Assembly (NCBI RefSeq): GCF_900115815.1
Contig: NZ_FOXV01000007.1
Coordinates: 163,249-227,248, forward strand
Reading direction: 5' to 3'
DNA: 64,000 nt
Source: Roseivivax halotolerans
GTDB lineage: Bacteria > Pseudomonadota > Alphaproteobacteria > Rhodobacterales > Rhodobacteraceae
Shown: piece after piece, positions 42,688-52,278 of the stretch
Numbering within the stretch: position 1 is the first letter of the stretch
Layout: every line of letters starts with the position of its first letter
Program-made: the position numbers and the translations under genes
The notes under the pieces: model-generated
Database searches by the model: none
What the model saw: only the letters and a program-made list of their open reading frames with translations
Told to the model about the DNA's origin: nothing

Positions 42688-43383
42688 ATGCCCAAAGACG
42701 ACCAGCCGGTCTATACGCCCTTGCCGCTGCCCGACCGGGTGCAGCTCACGCCCGAAGAGGCGCTCTCCGCCGCAGAGGCGTTCCGCGTCTACATGCAAAA
42801 GCGCCATTCGGTGCGCGATTACGCGGAGACGCCGGTCCCCGAAGCGGTCATCCGCGCCTGCATCGCCGCGGCGCATAGCGCACCGTCCGGGGCAAACCGG
42901 CAGCCTTGGCATTTCGTGGCGATCTCGGACCCGGGGATGAAGGCGCGCGTCCGCGAAGGTGCTGAAGAAGAGGAACGTCAGTTCTACGGCGGCGGCGGCG
43001 GGGACGCGTGGCTCCAGGCGCTGGAGCCCATCGGCACGGGCGTCGAGAAGCCCCATCTCACCCGCGCCCCTTGGCTGATCGTCGTTTTCGCAGAGCGCTG
43101 GGGCGTCGATGCGGAGGGCGCTCGCTACAAGAATTATTACGTGCCCGAAAGTGTCGGCATCGCGACGGGCATGCTCATTGCGGCGATCCATCACGCGGGG
43201 CTCGTCTGCCTCGAGCACACGCCGAACCCGATGAAGTTTCTCAACGAGATGTGTGGCCGGCCCGAGCGCGAGAAGCCGGTGATGATCCTGCCCGTTGGCT
43301 ACCCTTCCGAGGATGCGACGGTGCCGGAAGCGGCAAAACGCAAAAAACCCCTCGACGAAGTGATGACGATCCTCGCCGAGTGA
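42688..43383 (+). CDS. Nitroreductase-family flavoprotein, iodotyrosine-deiodinase-like
   Basis: The product is 231 aa. FMN-binding and family motifs are KRHSVRDYAETPVPE, SAPSGANRQPWHFVAIS and LPVGYPSEDATVP. The C-terminal half (NYYVPESVGIATGMLIAAIHHAGLVCLEHTP and GRPEREKPVMILP) follows vertebrate iodotyrosine deiodinase closely, as does EEEERQFYGG in the substrate lid. Bacterial relatives remove halogen from halotyrosines. The function is inferred. AGGAG precedes the ATG by seven bases. Confidence 0.88.
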   Translation: MPKDDQPVYTPLPLPDRVQLTPEEALSAAEAFRVYMQKRHSVRDYAETPVPEAVIRACIAAAHSAPSGANRQPWHFVAISDPGMKARVREGAEEEERQFYGGGGGDAWLQALEPIGTGVEKPHLTRAPWLIVVFAERWGVDAEGARYKNYYVPESVGIATGMLIAAIHHAGLVCLEHTPNPMKFLNEMCGRPEREKPVMILPVGYPSEDATVPEAAKRKKPLDEVMTILAE

Positions 43384-43428
43384 ACGGATCGCGTTGACCC
43401 CGCGCGAAAGCTCGCTCAAAAACGTTCC

Positions 43429-44355
43429 ATGCTGGCGATCTTCCTCAAGACCCTGCCTTTTTTCGCGTTGATCGGGCTGGGTTACGGCGCGGCCAAGACG
43501 CGTTTCTTCACCGAGGAAGCCAGCGCGTACCTCACGAAATTCGTATTCTATTTCGCGCTCTCGGCGATGCTGTTCCGCTTCTCGGCGAACCTGTCCTTTG
43601 CCGAGATCTTCGATGCCTGGCTGGCAATGGCCTATCTTTGGGGCACGGCCTTCGTCTACGCGGTCGGGCTTCTGGTCGCGTTTTGGCGGCGCGTGAAGGT
43701 CGAGACCGCGGCGATCGAGGCGCAATGCGCGGCCATCGGCAACACCGGCTTTCTCGGCGTGCCGATGCTGGCGCTTCTCCTGGGCGACGAGGCGGTCGGG
43801 CCGATCATCCTCGTTCTGTCCATCGATCTTATCGTGTTCTCCTCGGCTCTCGTGATCCTGGTGGAAGGCTCGCGCGACGGACGCATGAGCCTTGGCGTTC
43901 TGAAGACAATCGGCATGGGCCTTGTGAAGAACCCGATGATCGTCTCGATCACCCTTGGGCTCGCGGTCGCCGCATCGGGCTGGACGTTGCCAGTGCCGGT
44001 CAACGAGTTCGTCACCATCCTCGGCAATGCGGCGACACCGGGCGCGCTTTTCGCCATCGGCGCGTCCCTCGCCTCGAAATCGGCGGAGCGTCTCTTTATC
44101 GCGGGCTGGCTCAGTTTCGCCAAGCTCATGCTGCATCCGTTGTTCGTGGCGATTGCCGCGCTCGTCCTGTTCCCGGTCGAGCCTTATGCCGCGGCGGTTG
44201 CGGTCTCGGCGGCCTCGCTGCCGGTCGCGGGCAACGTCTTCATTCTCGCGCAGCATTACGGCACCTCGCCGCAGCGGGTCTCGGCCTCGATCCTGATCTC
44301 GACCGCGGCGAGCATCGTCACCGTTTCGGCCTGGATCGCCTGGGTCACGAGCTGA
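43429..44355 (+). CDS. AEC-family (auxin efflux carrier-like) transporter
   Basis: The product is 308 aa with about ten membrane helices in two five-helix halves. Motifs CAAIGNTGFLGVPMLALLLGDEA and NAATPGALFAIGASLA are typical of AEC/BASS-like carriers. Bacterial members move malate, malonate or other anions, or are uncharacterised. No substrate can be assigned. It follows the flavoprotein gene by 45 bp on the same strand. Confidence 0.92.
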   Translation: MLAIFLKTLPFFALIGLGYGAAKTRFFTEEASAYLTKFVFYFALSAMLFRFSANLSFAEIFDAWLAMAYLWGTAFVYAVGLLVAFWRRVKVETAAIEAQCAAIGNTGFLGVPMLALLLGDEAVGPIILVLSIDLIVFSSALVILVEGSRDGRMSLGVLKTIGMGLVKNPMIVSITLGLAVAASGWTLPVPVNEFVTILGNAATPGALFAIGASLASKSAERLFIAGWLSFAKLMLHPLFVAIAALVLFPVEPYAAAVAVSAASLPVAGNVFILAQHYGTSPQRVSASILISTAASIVTVSAWIAWVTS

Positions 44356-44424
44356 GCCACTTGCGCCGCACGGACGCGCCCGCTAGCCGTTCGGGACAGC
44401 ACCGACAAACGTCAGGAGACGCGC

Positions 44425-45255
44425 ATGGAAACGAAATCCGAGAACCGGTCCTTCGGCGGAACGCAGGGCGTCTACAGCCACGCCTCCGAGGCCTGCGGTT
44501 GCGACATGACCTTCGCGCTGTTTCTGCCCGAGGAAGCGCGCACCGCGCCGGTGCCGCTTCTGTGGTTTCTCTCGGGGCTGACCTGCACCCACGAGAACGC
44601 CATGACCAAGGCAGGCGCGCAGGCCTGGGCCGCCGATCACGGCGTCGCTCTGTGCTTTCCCGATACCTCCCCGCGCGGTGACGATGTCGCCAATGACGAG
44701 GCCTTCGATCTCGGGCAGGGCGCGGGGTTCTACGTCAACGCGACGCAAGACCCTTGGGCGAAGCATTTCAAGATGTGGGACTACATCACCGAGGAATTGC
44801 CGACGCTTCTGGAGCGGAACTTCGCGCTCGACAGGGAGCGGCAAGCGATCAGCGGGCACTCGATGGGCGGGCACGGTGCGCTGACGATCGCAATGCATCT
44901 TCCGGACCGCTTCCGCTCCGTCTCGGCCTTCGCACCCATCGCGAACCCGACTGAGAGCGATTGGGGGCGGAAGCAATTCACCGCCTATCTCGGCGACGAT
45001 ACCTCCACCTGGGCACTGCACGATTCCACGCGCCTCATGGAAGAGCGGGGCTTCGACGGGCCGGTGCTGATCGACCAGGGGACAGACGACCAGTTCCTCC
45101 ATCTTCTGAAGCCCGAAGCGCTCGCCCACGCGATGACGGCCCGGCGGCAGGACGGGGCGTTCCGGATGCAGAAGGGCTACGATCACAGCTACTTCTTCAT
45201 CTCGACCTTCATGGAGGAGCATGTCGCCTTCCACGCCGAGGCTCTTTACGCGTGA
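44425..45255 (+). CDS. fghA: S-formylglutathione hydrolase
   Basis: The product is 276 aa, an esterase-D-type alpha/beta hydrolase. The nucleophile Ser is in [11 protein letters not shown], the Asp is in [10 protein letters not shown] and the His is in [25 protein letters not shown] near residue 53 is a family signature. It releases formate and glutathione, completing the step begun by FrmA. It starts a chain of genes with 4-bp overlaps to the hydrolase at 47235. Confidence 0.95.
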   Translation: METKSENRSFGGTQGVYSHASEACGCDMTFALFLPEEARTAPVPLLWFLSGLTCTHENAMTKAGAQAWAADHGVALCFPDTSPRGDDVANDEAFDLGQGAGFYVNATQDPWAKHFKMWDYITEELPTLLERNFALDRERQAISGHSMGGHGALTIAMHLPDRFRSVSAFAPIANPTESDWGRKQFTAYLGDDTSTWALHDSTRLMEERGFDGPVLIDQGTDDQFLHLLKPEALAHAMTARRQDGAFRMQKGYDHSYFFISTFMEEHVAFHAEALYA

Positions 45256-45710
45256 GCGTACTCTACGTCGATGCAGATGCCTGCCCGGTCAAGGAAGAGG
45301 CCGAGCGCGTCGCGACCCGGCATGGGCTCGAGATGAAGCTCGTCTCGAATGGCGGCTTGCGTATGTCGCGCAACCCGCTGGTCGAGGTGGTGATCGTGCC
45401 CGACGGCCCGGATATCGCCGACATGTGGATCGCGGATCGCGCGGGGCCGGGCGATGTGGTCGTCACCGGCGATATCCCGCTTGCCGCACGTGCGATAGAG
45501 AACGGCGCGCGGGTCTTGGCGCATAACGGCGAGGCCTTCACCGAGGCCAATATCGGCCAGCGCCTCGCGACGCGCGATCTGATGAGCGATCTGCGTGCCG
45601 CCGATCCGTTCCGGCAGGGCGGTGGCCGCGCGTTCTCGAAGGCGGACCGCGCGCGCTTTCTCGACGCGCTCGAACGCGAGCTGCGCGCGGCGCAAAGGGT
45701 CGCCCGATGA
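45252..45710 (+). CDS. UPF0178 (YaiI/YqxD) protein
   Basis: The product is 152 aa from a GTG that overlaps the fgh[60 protein letters not shown] and the end [18 protein letters not shown] are the family pattern. The fold is PIN-like with clustered Asp residues, so nuclease activity is possible but unproven. Confidence 0.93.
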   Translation: MSVLYVDADACPVKEEAERVATRHGLEMKLVSNGGLRMSRNPLVEVVIVPDGPDIADMWIADRAGPGDVVVTGDIPLAARAIENGARVLAHNGEAFTEANIGQRLATRDLMSDLRAADPFRQGGGRAFSKADRARFLDALERELRAAQRVAR

Positions 45711-46330
45711 GCGCGCCGGACGCCGTCGTCTTCGATATCGGCAACGTGCTGATCGAATGGCAGCCCGAGCGCTATTTCGACGCTAGGATCGGCGAGGCGC
45801 GGCGCAAGCGGCTCTTCGCGGAGGTCGATCTGCACGAGATCAACGACCGCGTCGATCGTGGCGGCGATTTCCGCGAGACGATCTACGGTGCCGCCGAGGG
45901 TTACCCCGAATGGCGTGAAGAGGTGCGGCTCTGGCACGACGATTGGGGCAAGATCGCGGGCCCCGAGATCCCGGAATCGGTCGCACTCCTGCGCCGCTTG
46001 CGCGACAAGGGCGTGCCAGTCTTCGCGTTGTCGAATTTCGGCATCGGCCCGTTCGAGATCGCCCGGGTGATCTGGCCGTTTCTCGAAGAATTCGACCGCG
46101 CCTACATCTCGGGGCATATGGCGATGGCAAAGCCCGATGCCGAGATATACGCCGCGCTCGAGGCCGATTGCAGGGTGCCCCCGGACAGGCTCTTTTTCAC
46201 TGACGATCGTGCGGATAACATCGAGGCAGCACGGGCGCGCGGCTGGCGCACGCACCACTTTAGCGGCCCCGACGGGTTCGGGCGCGCGCTCGTCGAACAA
46301 GGGCTTCTTGAGAAGGACGATCTTCCGTGA
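45707..46330 (+). CDS. HAD-superfamily hydrolase
   Basis: The product is 207 aa. Motif I is [12 protein letters not shown], motif II FALSNFG, motif III with Lys in [11 protein letters not shown] and motif [15 protein letters not shown]. Motif I has G instead of the second Asp (DxG), as in the HAD branch close to YihX and haloacid dehalogenase-like enzymes. Likely a small-molecule phosphatase or dehalogenase. It overlaps both neighbours by 4 bp. Confidence 0.92.
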   Translation: MSAPDAVVFDIGNVLIEWQPERYFDARIGEARRKRLFAEVDLHEINDRVDRGGDFRETIYGAAEGYPEWREEVRLWHDDWGKIAGPEIPESVALLRRLRDKGVPVFALSNFGIGPFEIARVIWPFLEEFDRAYISGHMAMAKPDAEIYAALEADCRVPPDRLFFTDDRADNIEAARARGWRTHHFSGPDGFGRALVEQGLLEKDDLP

Positions 46331-47238
46331 CGACACCGGCCGTAATCCCTTTTGAGGACGGCGAAGCGAGGCTCGACTGGCTCGGCCTCTGCGATGCCTT
46401 CGAGGCCGGGCACCGGCTGCCCAAAGCCGAGATCGCGGACAAGTTCCTCTACCGGGGTGACGACACGCTGCTCAACCGCTCGGCCTGGATCGACGGGTTG
46501 GGGCTTGCCGTGAAGGCCGCGACGATCTTTCCCGGCAACGGCGCGAGTGGGCTGCCCGCGATCAATGGTGCGGTGAACCTTTTCTCCGACGCGACGGGTC
46601 AGCTGGAAGCGGTCGTGGATTTTCACCTCGTTACGAAGTGGAAGACCGCGGGAGACAGCCTTTATGGAGCGCGCAGACTTGCCCGGCCGGATAGCCGGAA
46701 GATCCTCCTGGTCGGCGCGGGCACGGTCGCACGCTCCATGGTCGAGGCCTATGGCGCTGCCTTCCCGAACGCCGAATTCACGGTCTGGAACCGCTCGCCC
46801 GAGGGCGCGGCGCGTATGGCCGAAGATATTCCGGGGCTGAACGTGGCCGCCGACCTCGAAGCGGCGGTCGGCGAGGCCGACATCATCCTGACGGCGACGA
46901 TGGCGAAGGAGCCGGTGATCCGCGGCGAGTGGCTGCGCCCCGGCCAGCATCTCGACCTCATCGGTGCATTCCGGCCCGATATGCGGGAGGTTGACGACAC
47001 GGCGCTGCAAAAAGCGCGGATCTTCGTCGACAGTTTCGAGACGACGCTCGATCATATCGGAGAGTTGAAGATCCCGCTGGCCTCGGGCGCGATCCGCCGC
47101 GAGGACGTGATCGCGGATTACTACTCGCCCGAGGCCTTCACGCGGGGCGACGACGATATCACCATTCTGAAGAACGGCGGCGGCGCGCATCTCGACCTCA
47201 TGTGCGCCCGCTACATCCACCAGGCCTGGGCCGGATGA
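46327..47238 (+). CDS. Ornithine cyclodeaminase/mu-crystallin family protein
   Basis: The product is 303 aa from a GTG. The N-terminal part holds the substrate Lys region (GLGLAVKAATIFPGN), the NAD site is LLVGAGTVARSMVEAY, and LDLIGAFRPDMREVD follows. The family includes ornithine cyclodeaminase, alanine dehydrogenase, ketimine reductase and ectoine-related EutC. Substrate undecided. It overlaps the HAD and hydrolase genes by 4 bp. Confidence 0.92.
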   Translation: MTTPAVIPFEDGEARLDWLGLCDAFEAGHRLPKAEIADKFLYRGDDTLLNRSAWIDGLGLAVKAATIFPGNGASGLPAINGAVNLFSDATGQLEAVVDFHLVTKWKTAGDSLYGARRLARPDSRKILLVGAGTVARSMVEAYGAAFPNAEFTVWNRSPEGAARMAEDIPGLNVAADLEAAVGEADIILTATMAKEPVIRGEWLRPGQHLDLIGAFRPDMREVDDTALQKARIFVDSFETTLDHIGELKIPLASGAIRREDVIADYYSPEAFTRGDDDITILKNGGGAHLDLMCARYIHQAWAG

Positions 47239-48171
47239 TCTGGGCGCTCGCGCTTGCTTTGGCGGTGGTCGCGGCCCTGCCGGTCATGCGGGAGCGGATG
47301 CGGCAGGATGTGCGTACCCTTCGAGACACCGCGCCGGGCGAGCTGCTGCCCCTCAGCCAGGGTGTCACCCATTGCCGCTGGCTCGGGCGAACGCGCGGGC
47401 CGGTGGCTGTCTGCATCCACGGCCTGACCACGCCGTCGACCGCGTGGGAAGGACTTGCGCGGCAACTCGAGGAGACCGGATTTCGCGTCTTGGTCTACGA
47501 TCTCTACGGGCGCGGCCTGTCCGACGCGCCGCGCGCCCGGCATACGCCGGGCTTCTACGTGCGGCAGCTCCAGGACGTGCTGGATCACTACGATCTGACC
47601 GAGGATCTGACGCTCATCGGCTATTCCATGGGCGGAGTGATCGCGACCGCCGCGGCGGTCGAGGAGCCGGGCCGCTATCGACAGGTCGCGCTGGTGGCGC
47701 CTGCCGGGCTCGGGATGCCGTTCAGTCGTTTCCAGCGGTTTGTCATCGACTGGCCCTGGATCGGCGACTGGCATGTTTCACATGCTCTGGCCAGGCCGGC
47801 ACCGTGCCGTGATCGATAGGGGGCAGGCGCCGGAGCTCGTGCGGGAGGCGCAGCGCGATGCGCTGGACCGGCGGGGCTTTGTCGGCGCGGTGCTGTCGAG
47901 CCTCAGGCACAGCCTGTCGAAGCCCGTGCCGCGCCTGCATCGCGCGCTCGCCGAGACGGGGCTTCCCGTTCTGGCGGTCTGGGGCAATGTCGATCCGGTC
48001 ATCCCGTTGTCGGGCATGGGGCAACTCGCCCAGGCGAACCGCGAGGCCCGGCAGGAGGTCGTTGCCGGGGCCGATCACGGTCTGCCCTTCACCCATCCCG
48101 AGGAGCTTGGGCTCGCGCTCGCACGGCTGATGGACGAAGTCCGCGTCAGGTCGTCGCAACAGGACGCATAG
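47235..48171 (+). pseudogene. Alpha/beta hydrolase with a +1 frameshift
   Basis: Frame one (47235-47819) gives a membrane-anchor helix and the N-terminal half of an alpha/beta hydrolase, with VCIHGLTTPSTAWEGLARQL and nucleophile motif GYSMGGVIA. After WIGDWH, near 47770-47785, the matching continuation is found one base over (FHMLWPGRHRAVIDRGQ to 48171). This second part carries the acid WGNVDPVIP and the His of AGADHGLPF. The triad is thus split between frames. A one-base insertion in nature or a sequencing error are both possible. Confidence 0.8.
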
Positions 48172-49396
48172 GCGGCGCGTCGCGGTTTTCCTTCACGCCG
48201 AGATGCACAAGCGCCGAGAGCGCGCCGACCCCGACGCCAACCCACCAGACCATCGTGTAATCGCCGGTGAGGTCGTACATCCGCCCGCCCAGCCAGACGC
48301 CCACGAAGCTGCCAAGCTGGTGCGAGAAGAAAACGATGCCATAGAGCGTGCCCATGTAGCGCAGCCCCCAGATATGCGCGACGAGCCCGGAGGTCAGAGG
48401 CACGGTGGCAAGCCAGAGCGCGCCCATGACAGCGCTGAAGACCAAAACCGAAAGCGGCGTGATCGGCAGAGCGATGAAGAGCGCCGCCGCGATGGTTCGC
48501 CCGGTATAGATCGCCGCGAGGAGGTATTTCTTCGGGAAGTAATTGCCGAGCCAGCCTGCGATCAGCGTGCCCGCGATATTGAACAGCCCGATGAGCGAGA
48601 TCGCCACCGCGCCAAGCGCCGAGGTCGTAGTGATGCCGATGGAATGCAGAACGCCGCCCTGCAGGATCGGCCCGCACATCTCGGTCACGAGGGCAGGGAA
48701 ATGCGCCGTGACGAAAGCCAACTGATAGCCGCAGGAGAAAAAGCCGATGAAGATCAGCGAAAAGGACGGATCGCGGAAGGCCCGGCCGAGGATATGGCCC
48801 AATGTTTCCTCGAGCTCGGCCTTGGACGCCTCGGGCGCGCGGATCATCGGAAGGCAGAGAAGCACGCAGAGGATCGCCGCGGCGAAGACGAGGAAGATGT
48901 CCTGCCAGGCCATGAAGCCCAGCATCCATTCGGCAAGCGGCGCACCGAAGACCTGACCCGCGCTGCCGGCCGCGGTCGCGATCGCCAGCGACATCGAGCG
49001 GTTCTTGGCGGAGGAAGATCGCCCGACCACCGCGAGGATGACACCGAAGCCCGTGCCCGCGACGCCGAAGCCCACGAGCACCTCCAGCATCTGATGCGCC
49101 TCGGGTGTCGTCGCGAAGGACGACAGCACGAGCCCCGCCGCATACATCAGCGCGCCGATGATGATCGCGAGGCGGTCGCCCATCTTCTCGGCGAGCGCGC
49201 CGAAGATCGGCTGCCCGATCCCCCAGGCGAGGTTCTGAATCGCGATGGCGAGTGAGAACTCCGCGCGCAGCCAGCCGAATTCCTCTGCGATGGGGATCTG
49301 GAAGACGCCGAAGCTCGCGCGGATCGCGAACGACACGAGAATGATGATACAGCCCGCGATGAGAACGGGCGTGACGAGCGGTGCGGGACGGTCCAT
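48146..49396 (-). CDS. MFS transporter
   Basis: The product is 416 aa with twelve predicted helices in two halves. FGALAEKMGDRLAIIIG is the motif-A loop between helices 2 and 3, and AGWLGNYFPKKYLLA its counterpart in the second half. The FRIFGVFQ-like start (RASFGVFQIPIAEEFGW) resembles the oxalate/formate or monocarboxylate group. Substrate unknown. It overlaps the end of the convergent hydrolase by 26 bp. Confidence 0.92.
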   Translation of the reverse strand: MDRPAPLVTPVLIAGCIIILVSFAIRASFGVFQIPIAEEFGWLRAEFSLAIAIQNLAWGIGQPIFGALAEKMGDRLAIIIGALMYAAGLVLSSFATTPEAHQMLEVLVGFGVAGTGFGVILAVVGRSSSAKNRSMSLAIATAAGSAGQVFGAPLAEWMLGFMAWQDIFLVFAAAILCVLLCLPMIRAPEASKAELEETLGHILGRAFRDPSFSLIFIGFFSCGYQLAFVTAHFPALVTEMCGPILQGGVLHSIGITTTSALGAVAISLIGLFNIAGTLIAGWLGNYFPKKYLLAAIYTGRTIAAALFIALPITPLSVLVFSAVMGALWLATVPLTSGLVAHIWGLRYMGTLYGIVFFSHQLGSFVGVWLGGRMYDLTGDYTMVWWVGVGVGALSALVHLGVKENRDAPPMRPVATT

Positions 49397-49472
49397 GACG
49401 TCTCTCCTTCGACGTCATGAATTACCGGCAGGGGCCCGCTACGGCAATTTCTTCATTGTATTGGTGACGATT

Positions 49473-49898
49473 TCACGCCCGCATGTGCCGTGCTCGGGCT
49501 CCGCGCTCGATCGCGGCGGCGTGCAGGCGGTCGAGCTCGAGTTCGTAGCGCAACTCCTCGAGAAGCCGCAGCTCGGTGTCGGTGAGCGTTCCGTCTGCGG
49601 CGGCGACATCGCAGGAGAGCGCGTAGGCGGTCTCGTGCAGGCGCTCGGGCAGCGCTTCGCGCATCAGGCCGAACAGCGCGTCGAGCCCGTCATCCTGATC
49701 GAAGAGGTCGAAGACCATCTGCGAGAGATGCTTGATCCGGTCGGTGTCGTAGCCAATGAAGACCGGCAGGGTGCCGACGATGGACTGGATCTTCACCAGC
49801 TCGGACGTGCGGATATTCTCGTCCGAGGCCGAAACCGCGACCATCAATGCGACGAGCGCATCCTGCGGGGACATCGAGTGTTCTACGCTTTCGGGCAT
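49473..49898 (-). CDS. TerB-family protein
   Basis: The product is 141 aa, all helical. MSPQDALVALMVAVSASDENIRTSELVKIQ and ALSCDVAAADGTLTDTELRLLEELRYEL are the two conserved Asp/Glu-rich repeats of the tellurite-resistance TerB fold, which binds divalent metal. No other ter gene is nearby, so the resistance name should not be taken literally. AAGGA lies nine bases before the ATG; a second ATG at 49874 is possible. Divergent from lysK. Confidence 0.87.
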   Translation of the reverse strand: MPESVEHSMSPQDALVALMVAVSASDENIRTSELVKIQSIVGTLPVFIGYDTDRIKHLSQMVFDLFDQDDGLDALFGLMREALPERLHETAYALSCDVAAADGTLTDTELRLLEELRYELELDRLHAAAIERGARARHMRA

Positions 49899-50035
49899 CT
49901 GGTGGCATCCTTGGGGGTAACGGTAACTCGCGGTAGAAATATTGACCCGGTCCCGACACCGCAATAGGTAGCGCACGCTTGAGCACCGGGCGCCCGTGCA
50001 ACGGGCGGCGCCCCGCCACAAAAGGAAAGAGCAAG

Positions 50036-51613
50036 ATGTCGGACTTCCGCGACGCCGCGATGAATTCGAAGGCCTGGCCGTTCGAAGAGGCGCGCCGCCT
50101 TCTCAAACGCTACGAGGCGGGGAAGGTGAAGAAGGACCACATCCTTTTCGAGACGGGTTACGGCCCCTCTGGCCTGCCGCATATCGGCACCTTCGGCGAG
50201 GTCGCGCGCACCACGATGATCCGCCGCGCCTTCGAGGCGATCTCCGATGTGCCGACCCGTCTCATCTGCTTTTCGGACGATCTCGACGGTATGCGCAAGG
50301 TGCCTGACAACGTCCCGAATCCCGAGGCGCTGAAAGAGCATCTGCAAAAGCCGCTGACATCGGTGCCGGATCCGTTCGGCAAGTTCGAAAGCTTCGGGCA
50401 TCACAACAACGCCATGCTGCGGCGCTTCCTTGATACGTTCGGCTTCGAATACGAGTTCTATTCGGCGACCGAATACTATCGCTCGGGCGCTTTCGACGAG
50501 GTGCTTCTGCGCGCCTGCGAGCGCTATGACGATATCATGGAAGTCATGCTGAAATCGCTCCGCGAAGAGCGCCAGCAGACCTATTCGATTTTCCTGCCCA
50601 TTCATCCCGAAACGGGCCGCGTCCTCTATGTGCCGATCAAGAACGTCGACGCAGCGAAAGGCGAGATCACCTTCGACGACGAAGGCGGTCGCGAATGGAC
50701 GCTGCCGGTCACCGGGGGCAACGTGAAGTTCCAGTGGAAGCCCGATTTCGGCGCGCGCTGGGCCGCGCTGGGCGTCGATTTCGAGATGTATGGCAAGGAC
50801 CATTCCACAAATACGCCGATCTACGACCGGATCTGCGAAATCCTCGGCGGCGCGAAGCCCGAGCATTTCACCTATGAGCTTTTCCTCGACGCGTCGGGTG
50901 AGAAGATCTCCAAGTCGAAAGGCAATGGCCTGTCGATCGATGAATGGCTGACCTATGCCTCGACCGAGAGCCTTGCCTATTACATGTTCCTCAAGCCCAA
51001 GACCGCCAAGCGGCTGAGCTGGGACGTGATTCCCAAGGCCGTGGACGAATACCACCAGCAGCTCCGCGCCTATCCGGGGCAAAGCCCCGAGCAGCAGGCC
51101 GCGAACCCCGTTTGGCATATTCACGGCGGCGATGTGCCGGCCTCCACGATGGTCGTGCCCTTCGCGATGCTTCTCAACCTCGCCTCGGTCTCGGGCGCCG
51201 AGGACAAGGAAACGCTTTGGGGCTTCATCATGCGCTATGCGCCGGATGCCTCGCCCGAGGCCAATCCCGACCTCGATCAGGCGGCCGGCTTCGCGATCCG
51301 CTACTACGAGGACTTCGTGAAGCCGCAGAAGGTCTATCGGGCGCCCGACGAAAAAGAGGAAGCCGCGATGCGCGATCTTGCCGCGCGGCTTCAGGCGCAT
51401 GACGGGCCGACCGACGACGAGACGCTGCAGAGCCTGGTGTTCGCAGTCGGGAAAGAGCACGAGTTCGACCCGCTCCGGGACTGGTTCAAAGCTCTCTACG
51501 AGGTGCTTCTGGGCGCAAGCCAGGGCCCGCGTTTCGGCGGGTTCATCGCGCTTTATGGTATCGAGGAGAGCGTACAGCTCATCGAGCGGGGCCTGCGCGG
51601 CGAGCTCGGCTGA
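50036..51613 (+). CDS. lysK: Class I lysyl-tRNA synthetase
   Basis: The product is 525 aa. This is the class I (archaeal/alphaproteobacterial) enzyme, unrelated to the class II LysS of E. coli. The HIGH-type motif is in [10 protein letters not shown] at about 43-52, and KISKSKGN at 290-297 is the KMSKS motif. The C-terminal helical part binds the anticodon stem. It attaches lysine to tRNA-Lys. AAAGGAAAG precedes the ATG; an open extension to 49979 is not conserved-looking. Confidence 0.95.
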   Translation: MSDFRDAAMNSKAWPFEEARRLLKRYEAGKVKKDHILFETGYGPSGLPHIGTFGEVARTTMIRRAFEAISDVPTRLICFSDDLDGMRKVPDNVPNPEALKEHLQKPLTSVPDPFGKFESFGHHNNAMLRRFLDTFGFEYEFYSATEYYRSGAFDEVLLRACERYDDIMEVMLKSLREERQQTYSIFLPIHPETGRVLYVPIKNVDAAKGEITFDDEGGREWTLPVTGGNVKFQWKPDFGARWAALGVDFEMYGKDHSTNTPIYDRICEILGGAKPEHFTYELFLDASGEKISKSKGNGLSIDEWLTYASTESLAYYMFLKPKTAKRLSWDVIPKAVDEYHQQLRAYPGQSPEQQAANPVWHIHGGDVPASTMVVPFAMLLNLASVSGAEDKETLWGFIMRYAPDASPEANPDLDQAAGFAIRYYEDFVKPQKVYRAPDEKEEAAMRDLAARLQAHDGPTDDETLQSLVFAVGKEHEFDPLRDWFKALYEVLLGASQGPRFGGFIALYGIEESVQLIERGLRGELG

Positions 51614-51754
51614 GGTTGGTCTGGCAGGGCGGATGCCCGGTTTCCGGGCGCAGGCTTTGCGCGCCTTCCCGAAACTCTTGTCGTGACACATGCGTGACTT
51701 TGGCTGATGCCGGGGTCGCGCTATCTTCCCTTGCGTCAGCAAGAGGAGGACCTC

Positions 51755-52174
51755 ATGAGACATGCGCGTATCCTTGGCCCTGTCGCCGCGCTCTGGCTTG
51801 CCCTTCCGGCCTGGGCGCAGGAAGTGGTGGCCCCAGTACCCGGCATCGAAGAGACGATCTCGGGCCAGATGCAGGCGTTCGACGCGGGCGACGTGGAAGG
51901 CGCTTTCGACTTCGCAAGCCCGATGATCCAAGGCATTTTCCGCACGCCGGAGATGTTCGGCCGCATGGTCGAGCAGGGCTACCCGATGGTCTGGCAGCCG
52001 TCTGACGTCGATTTCGGCGATCTGCGCGAGGTGGATGGCCGTCTGACCCAGCGGGTGATCGTCACCGACGGCGCAGGCCGGGTCCACATGCTCGACTACA
52101 GAATGCTCGAGACCGAGGATGGCTGGCTCATCGACGGCGTCCAGATCCTGCCGCAGCAAGGCTTCGCCGCCTGA
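51755..52174 (+). CDS. Exported DUF4864 protein
   Basis: The product is 139 aa. A signal peptide (MRHARILGPVAALWLALPAWAQ) precedes a cystatin-like/SnoaL-like domain with IEETISGQMQAFDAGDVEGAFDFASPMIQ, YPMVWQPSDVDFGDL and a final GWLIDGVQILPQ. DUF4864 has no assigned function. GAGGAGGA precedes the ATG. Confidence 0.85.
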   Translation: MRHARILGPVAALWLALPAWAQEVVAPVPGIEETISGQMQAFDAGDVEGAFDFASPMIQGIFRTPEMFGRMVEQGYPMVWQPSDVDFGDLREVDGRLTQRVIVTDGAGRVHMLDYRMLETEDGWLIDGVQILPQQGFAA

Positions 52175-52278
52175 TCCGCGCAACGCTCGGCTGCCCAAGC
52201 CCCCGTTAATGCGGCACAGCTACCCCTGACCCTTGCAAGGTAAACGCCGCGGGCGTTTCGGTCAGGAAAGGGGTAGCG

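Noticed and set aside
42457..44256. Long open frame of 599 codons on the minus strand
   Set aside because: It lies antisense to mbfA, the flavoprotein and the AEC gene, all of which have motifs and ribosome sites. Its product is Arg/His/Asp-rich with no domain, as expected from GC-rich antisense frames.
49883..52198. 771-codon minus-strand frame
   Set aside because: It is antisense to lysK and the DUF4864 gene, and no family feature is visible.
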